DNA of 64,000 nt from Burkholderia gladioli (GTDB taxonomy: Bacteria > Pseudomonadota > Gammaproteobacteria > Burkholderiales > Burkholderiaceae): contig NZ_CP009323.1 of the NCBI RefSeq assembly GCF_000959725.1, forward strand, positions 1,612,001 to 1,676,000. The letters are read 5' to 3'. The notes under the pieces are model-generated. The model was not told the DNA's origin. It ran no database searches and saw only the letters and a program-made list of their open reading frames with translations. Position 1 is the stretch's first letter. Each line of letters begins with the position of its first letter. Position numbers and translations under genes: made by a program. Below are positions 60,360 through 64,000 of this stretch, piece by piece.

Positions 60360-61257
60360 CGGCCACTCCGCCATCGACCAGCTCGATGCCGGTGCAATAC
60401 GGCGCCTGGCCGGCCGTGATCGGCACGCCGGCGGCCGGTGAGTCGAGCAGCACCTTCTGCACGCCCGGCACGCGCATCGCCGCGTAGAGGCCGTCGAGCG
60501 TCACCTCCATGCCGATCCGGTGCATGTCGTTCGCGAACTGGGTGACGCGTTTCTGCGCCTCGGCCAGCGCCACCGAGCGATCGGGGCCGGCGAAGAAGCG
60601 CAGCGTGGCGTGGATCGCGTAGGGCACGATCTCGGCGCTCTGCACGATCACCTGGTCGGCCTGCGGACGCTTGCCCTCGAGCTCGGCGCGCACGGCGTCG
60701 AGGAGGGCCGCGTCGGCGCTGCCGTCGCCGTCTCGCGACAGCACGGTGACCACCATCACGCAGGGCTCGGGGCTTTTCGCCGAGGCGGACAGCACGCGGC
60801 CGTCGGCCGAGCGCGCATGGAATTCGTAGGCCTCCTCGGGGCCGGCCACCGAGAAGCCGCGCGGCGCGAGCTGCACGCGCTCGCGCAGGCTGTCGTCGTC
60901 CTCGTAGGTCGGCGCGATGCCGTTGTCGGGGTCGCCCGCCGAGATCTGCAGGCGGTCGACGTCGAACAGCGCGGCGATATGGTCGAGCGTGGAGCCGCTC
61001 GCATAGGCCAGCAGGATGCCGCGCGCCTTGTCGTTGACCAGTTGGCGCAGCAGCATCTCGCAGTAGGCGCTTTCCTGCAGCAGCCGCGCCAGCGGCTCCG
61101 ATTCGAGCGCCAGCGTGGCGGCGAGCTCGGCCTGCTGGTCGGCCGGGTAGAGCGCGAGCAGGCTCGCGCGGCGCTCGGCGTAGAGCGTCTCGAAGTCGAT
61201 GGTGTCGACGATGTCGGGCGCCGGCAGCTGCGAAAGGTCGATCGGCGTCGTTCTCAT
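60352..61257 (-). CDS. J: Baseplate wedge protein J
   Basis: A 301-residue P2 gpJ homologue with LSQLPAPDIVDTIDFETLYAERRASLLALYP, ILLAYASGSTLDHIAALFDVDR and RVQLAPRGFSVAGPEEAYEFHARSADGRVLSAS. Its start overlaps the gpW stop. Confidence 0.94.
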   Translation of the reverse strand: MRTTPIDLSQLPAPDIVDTIDFETLYAERRASLLALYPADQQAELAATLALESEPLARLLQESAYCEMLLRQLVNDKARGILLAYASGSTLDHIAALFDVDRLQISAGDPDNGIAPTYEDDDSLRERVQLAPRGFSVAGPEEAYEFHARSADGRVLSASAKSPEPCVMVVTVLSRDGDGSADAALLDAVRAELEGKRPQADQVIVQSAEIVPYAIHATLRFFAGPDRSVALAEAQKRVTQFANDMHRIGMEVTLDGLYAAMRVPGVQKVLLDSPAAGVPITAGQAPYCTGIELVDGGVADE

Positions 61258-61616
61258 GCGGGGGCTCCGTTCGTGACCGGCACGCGCAGCGTGACGGCCT
61301 CGTCGAGTTGGTCGGTCCAGCCCTCGATGTCGAGGGTCTGGCTGCCGTCGAGCGGGTCGTCGCTCGAGGCGCTCAGTTGCACGCTGCTCACCGTGAGGCG
61401 CGGTTCCCAGCGCATCAGCGCGGTGGCCGTCGCCGCGTACAGGCGCACGCGCGTGGCGCCGTTGTTGGGCGCGTCGACCAGCTCGGGCAGCTCGGAGCCG
61501 AAACTGCGGCGCTGCAGGCAGGTGCCCAGCGGCGTCATCAGGATTCGCGTGACCGATTGCGCCAGGTGGTCGGCGCCGGAGATCGAGCGGCCGGTGACCG
61601 CGTTCATGCCTTTCAT
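61254..61616 (-). CDS. W: Baseplate wedge protein W (gp25-like)
   Basis: A 120-residue P2 gpW/T4 gp25-like protein (SQSVTRILMTPLGTCLQRRSFGSELPELVDAPNN-type core: SVTRILMTPLGTCLQRRSFGSELPELVD). The ATG overlaps the V stop codon, showing translational coupling. Confidence 0.92.
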   Translation of the reverse strand: MKGMNAVTGRSISGADHLAQSVTRILMTPLGTCLQRRSFGSELPELVDAPNNGATRVRLYAATATALMRWEPRLTVSSVQLSASSDDPLDGSQTLDIEGWTDQLDEAVTLRVPVTNGAPA

Positions 61617-62317
61617 GCGCCTCCCGGAAGCGGTTGACTGGTGATCGCGTTCTCGCCGCGTGCCTGGTGCGTGTGCGAGACCAGGCTGACCTGGCCGGCG
61701 ACCACGTCGCCGGTGAAGGCGGCCGAGCCGTCGATGCGCATCACGTTGCCGCCGCCGTCGGTGCCGCCCTTGCCCGTCATGCCCGATTCGAAGGCGAACG
61801 GGCCCTTGACGGTCATCGCGCCGGTGCAGGTGGTGGTCTGGGCGTCGAGCGTGACCGTGTCGGCCTTCACGGTGGCCTCCCTGGTCTCGATCGTCACCGA
61901 CACCGGCGCGACGACGCGCACCGTCGCGCCGGCCGGCAGCTCGGCCAGCAGCGCATGCGCGGCGTGGTCGTAGCTGATGCGCGCGCCGTCGGTATAGACG
62001 CGCGTATGCGTGTCGGGCGAGTTGTCGGGCTGCGGCGCGGCATCGGAGTAGAAGCCGCGCAGCGCGACCGCCTGCGCCGGATCGCCCATCGGCGCGAGCA
62101 GCACCACCTGTTCGCCGCGCGTCGGCGGCAGCCATTCGCGCGTCGCGCCGGCGGTGCCCGCGATCCAGGGGATCCAGTTCGTCTGCAGGCCGTCGTCGTC
62201 GGTCTCGCCGATCGCGACCCGGCACAGGCCGTTCGCATGATCGACATCGAGGATCGATCCCTTGCGTACCGCGTTGCGTGCCTTACGGTGAATTTCGTTC
62301 GCGTCCATGTCGATCAT
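61613..62317 (-). CDS. V: Baseplate assembly/spike protein V
   Basis: A 234-residue P2 gpV homologue forming the membrane-piercing spike. Core: NAVRKGSILDVDHANGLCRVAIGETDDDGLQTNWIPWIAGTAGATREWLPPTRGEQVVLLAPMGDPAQAVALRGFY (OB-fold) followed by a beta-helix region (VTIETREATVKADTVTLDAQ). The C-terminal SLVSHTHQ carries the HxH of the spike tip. Start chosen at 62317; an ATG three codons in also works. Confidence 0.92.
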   Translation of the reverse strand: MIDMDANEIHRKARNAVRKGSILDVDHANGLCRVAIGETDDDGLQTNWIPWIAGTAGATREWLPPTRGEQVVLLAPMGDPAQAVALRGFYSDAAPQPDNSPDTHTRVYTDGARISYDHAAHALLAELPAGATVRVVAPVSVTIETREATVKADTVTLDAQTTTCTGAMTVKGPFAFESGMTGKGGTDGGGNVMRIDGSAAFTGDVVAGQVSLVSHTHQARGENAITSQPLPGGA

Positions 62318-62421
62318 GTTGCCGTCGTGACGCTTGCCGGGCGAGTGATGGCATATGTGTTCGCATCGAGTACGTTTGGAGTCCGGATGGATTCGACGAG
62401 GCGAAGACGAATGCCGGATAA

Positions 62422-62441
62422 GTCGTTGCGAGTGCAACGAC
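62422..62441. promoter_or_regulatory. Perfect inverted repeat upstream of gene V
   Basis: GTCGTTGC-gagt-GCAACGAC, 8-bp arms and 4-nt loop, in the 224-bp gap between R and V. It may mark a regulatory site or late promoter; it does not exactly match the P2 Ogr pattern TGT-N12-ACA. Confidence 0.35.
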
Positions 62442-62541
62442 ATGGGGAATGGAAGATTGGGGTGAGAAAGCGCAACGAGCCGCTTGAAGCGGCTCGTCGA
62501 AGATGAGGCAGAGAACAGGCGGGGTTCGACCGCTCAGGCGA

Positions 62542-62958
62542 TCACGGCAGCCATGGCGAATCCGCGTCGATCACGTATTGAATGACACGCTTGCCGTCGG
62601 CGTCGACGCTGACCATCACGCTCTCCGACAGCTTCAGCTTGATGTCGAGGTTGACGCGATCGTCGGCCAGCAGGTTCGCGTAGAAGGTGAAGCCGGTGCG
62701 CCAGAGATCGGGATTGGCCACGATCGCGGGCTCGTTCAGGCGGATCCACTCGAGCAGGGCGATCGTCACGTTGTCGATATCGGCGGCGGTGGCCCACAGG
62801 TTGACCTCGCAGTCGTATTCGTAGTCGAACGAGGCGCTGCGCGCGCCGGTCGAGACCACTGCGCCGGCGCTGATCGACATCAGCATGGCATCGGGCGTGG
62901 CGACGAGCGCGGGCACCGCGGCGAGGATCGCGGCGCGCAGGCTGGCGGGCTTATTCAT
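62542..62958 (-). CDS. R: Tail completion protein R
   Basis: A 138-residue P2 gpR homologue (MNKPASLRAAILAAVPALVATPDAMLMSI, GFTFYANLLADDRVNLDIKLKLSESV). Normally paired with gpS for head-tail joining. Starts just upstream of the Rz1 stop codon region. Confidence 0.88.
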   Translation of the reverse strand: MNKPASLRAAILAAVPALVATPDAMLMSISAGAVVSTGARSASFDYEYDCEVNLWATAADIDNVTIALLEWIRLNEPAIVANPDLWRTGFTFYANLLADDRVNLDIKLKLSESVMVSVDADGKRVIQYVIDADSPWLP

Positions 62959-63256
62959 GGGCGCTCACTCCCGGGGCGATGGCGGACGCGGCGGTGCTGG
63001 CGCCGACGCCGGCCTGGCAGGCGGCCACCATGTCCACCTCGGCGGCGCAATTGGCCCAGGCCGCGCGCGCCTGGTTCAGCGCGTCGCTGAGCTCACCGTT
63101 GCTGCGCGGGTGCATCGCCGGCAGCGTGCAGCGCGTCACCGTCGCGCAGGCGTTGAGCGTAATCGTCGGCGCCGACGAGGGCGGGACTGGCGTGCAGGCG
63201 CACAACATCGTCAGGCAGGGCAGTATCGGCCCAGGCGCGAATCGCTTGGTTCTCAT
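62951..63256 (-). CDS. lysC: Rz1-like outer-membrane spanin (LysC type), nested in Rz
   Basis: A 101-residue ORF in a different frame whose 5' half lies inside the Rz gene. MRTKRFAPGPILPCLTMLCACTPVPPS is a short lipoprotein signal with the lipobox LCAC, and the mature part is proline-containing. This nested arrangement is typical of P2-like spanin pairs. Stop overlaps the start of R. Confidence 0.82.
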   Translation of the reverse strand: MRTKRFAPGPILPCLTMLCACTPVPPSSAPTITLNACATVTRCTLPAMHPRSNGELSDALNQARAAWANCAAEVDMVAACQAGVGASTAASAIAPGVSAHE

Positions 63257-63542
63257 CGATCAGTTTCCGCAGTTGCTGTTGATAGGACGCGAGCCGCGCG
63301 TCGACCTGGCCGCGTGTGCGCTCGAGCTGCGCGCGCTGCGCATCCTGCTCGCGTACCTGGGTTGTGAGCCGCGCGATCACCGCGTCGCGCGCGTCGGCGT
63401 CCTGGCGCGCCTGGCTGGCGGCGGCCGTCGCGCCGGCCAGGCGCGCCTGCAGCAGGCGCGTGTACTCGTAGCCGGCGCCGCCCGCGGCCAGCACGGCCAG
63501 CGCGATGCCGAGCCGCAGGCCGGACAGGCTCGGCAGGCTCAT
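63093..63542 (-). CDS. lysB: Rz-like inner-membrane spanin (LysB type)
   Basis: A 149-residue protein with an N-terminal membrane anchor (LRLGIALAVLAAGGAGYEY) and a long coiled coil (SQARQDADARDAVIARLTTQV, QRAQLERTRGQVDARLASYQQQL). Together with the nested lipoprotein it disrupts the outer membrane in the last lysis step. Its ATG overlaps the endolysin stop (ATGA). Confidence 0.87.
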   Translation of the reverse strand: MSLPSLSGLRLGIALAVLAAGGAGYEYTRLLQARLAGATAAASQARQDADARDAVIARLTTQVREQDAQRAQLERTRGQVDARLASYQQQLRKLIDENQAIRAWADTALPDDVVRLHASPALVGADDYAQRLRDGDALHAAGDAPAQQR

Positions 63543-64000
63543 GCAGCCGCCTGGTCCGCGCCGGCGTACTTCTGGTAGGCGCGCTCGAGCCGCACGTCGT
63601 AGAGATTGCGCGCGTAGTCGCGGCCGTTGTAGGCGGCGGCGAAGTCAGCCCATTTGCGGCCCTTCAGCGCCGCGAGCAGGGTCTTGTCGGCCAGGATGAA
63701 GCGCACGAAGGCGTCGAGCTGCGCGCTTTCTCCGGTTTCCATGCGCGACACGAAATCGTCGACGCTGGCGTAGCCGAGCCGCTGCCAGTGATAGCCCATG
63801 ATCTGGAACGCGCCCCAGCTGGCGGCCTCGTAGGCCGAGCGCGCGTCGATCCGGGCGGCCGCGTCGAGCCGCACGTATTCGGCGGCGCCGCCCTGGTAGC
63901 CGCCGGCGCTCGGGTTGACGATGTCGGGGCTGGCGGCGGCCGCGGCGCTGGCCGCGTCCTGGCCGAGGTTGGCGACGAGCTGCCGGTACATCACGTGACG
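63539..64000 (-). CDS. Endolysin (N-acetylmuramidase type), 5' end outside window
   Basis: The visible C-terminal 153 residues carry DUF3380-like N-acetylmuramidase motifs: ASWGAFQIMGYHWQRLGYASVDDFVSRM and FVRFILADKTLLAALKGRKWADFAAAYNGRDY. The frame is open to the edge of the window, so the N-terminus is missing. It degrades peptidoglycan during lysis. Confidence 0.87.
   Translation of the reverse strand, partial: RHVMYRQLVANLGQDAASAAAAASPDIVNPSAGGYQGGAAEYVRLDAAARIDARSAYEAASWGAFQIMGYHWQRLGYASVDDFVSRMETGESAQLDAFVRFILADKTLLAALKGRKWADFAAAYNGRDYARNLYDVRLERAYQKYAGADQAAA

Overview
The window is about 64 kb of very GC-rich DNA whose gene content and order (hemE-priA-putA, tandem glycine riboswitch plus gcvTHP, ethanolamine operon, P2-like prophage with an Ogr protein) point to a Burkholderia chromosome, most like the plant-associated B. 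gladioli/glumae group. The genus is an inference from gene content; the species is not established.

Region 1 (1-15.7 kb) is core and metabolic. It holds the end of hemE, then priA, then the trifunctional proline catabolic gene putA with a hairpin carrying two inverted PutA-type GTTGCA motifs. Two orphan ABC-transporter binding proteins, a methionine-type aminotransferase and a PadR regulator follow. A divergent MerR-family regulator faces a His-rich Cd/Zn/Pb-exporting P1B ATPase across a classic MerR operator with a 19-bp spacer.

Region 2 (15.7-26.1 kb) is an ethanolamine catabolic block: permease (eat), ammonia lyase (eutB, eutC), and a convergent aldehyde dehydrogenase that can remove the acetaldehyde made by EutBC. 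A divergent AraC-type regulator (EutR-like) shares its upstream region with that dehydrogenase, and the region carries sigma-54-like promoters in both directions around a palindromic CGGCACA/TGTGCCG cluster. A GT9-like glycosyltransferase and a TPP-dependent acetolactate-synthase-like enzyme follow.

Region 3 (26.3-39.9 kb) is the glycine-serine block on the minus strand. A strong sigma-70 promoter leads into a tandem glycine riboswitch, gcvT, gcvH, gcvP, a periplasmic alginate-lyase-like gene and sdaA. Upstream lies a striking array of about 17 DnaA-box-like GTGGACAAG/GTGGATAAG units spaced about 11-12 bp apart. A proline-rich lipoprotein, a Gfo/Idh/MocA oxidoreductase, Rep helicase and a membrane-anchored dihaem cytochrome c follow.

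Region 4 (39.9-64 kb) is a P2-like prophage next to tRNA-Arg(CCG). Beside the tRNA is a broken integrase 3' end, then a compact, less GC-rich two-gene cassette of an SMC/OLD-like ATPase and a DUF4276-type TOPRIM-like protein, a candidate anti-phage system. The intact integrase comes next, and a 114-bp stretch of its 3' end is duplicated on the other side of the cassette. Then come an excisionase-like protein, a TOPRIM/ATPase primase, small coupled ORFs (one with a Cys-Cys-Ser-Ser tandem repeat), Ogr, a HTH repressor and a small gene behind a perfect LexA box, an arrangement resembling coliphage 186 tum. The tail module runs on the minus strand: lysis genes, R, V, W, J, I, tail fibre, fibre assembly, FI, FII, E with a -1 frameshift to E', T, U and D. 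No gpS is found between R and V, and capsid genes and the far att site lie outside the window, so it cannot be said here whether this is an intact phage or a tailocin-like remnant.
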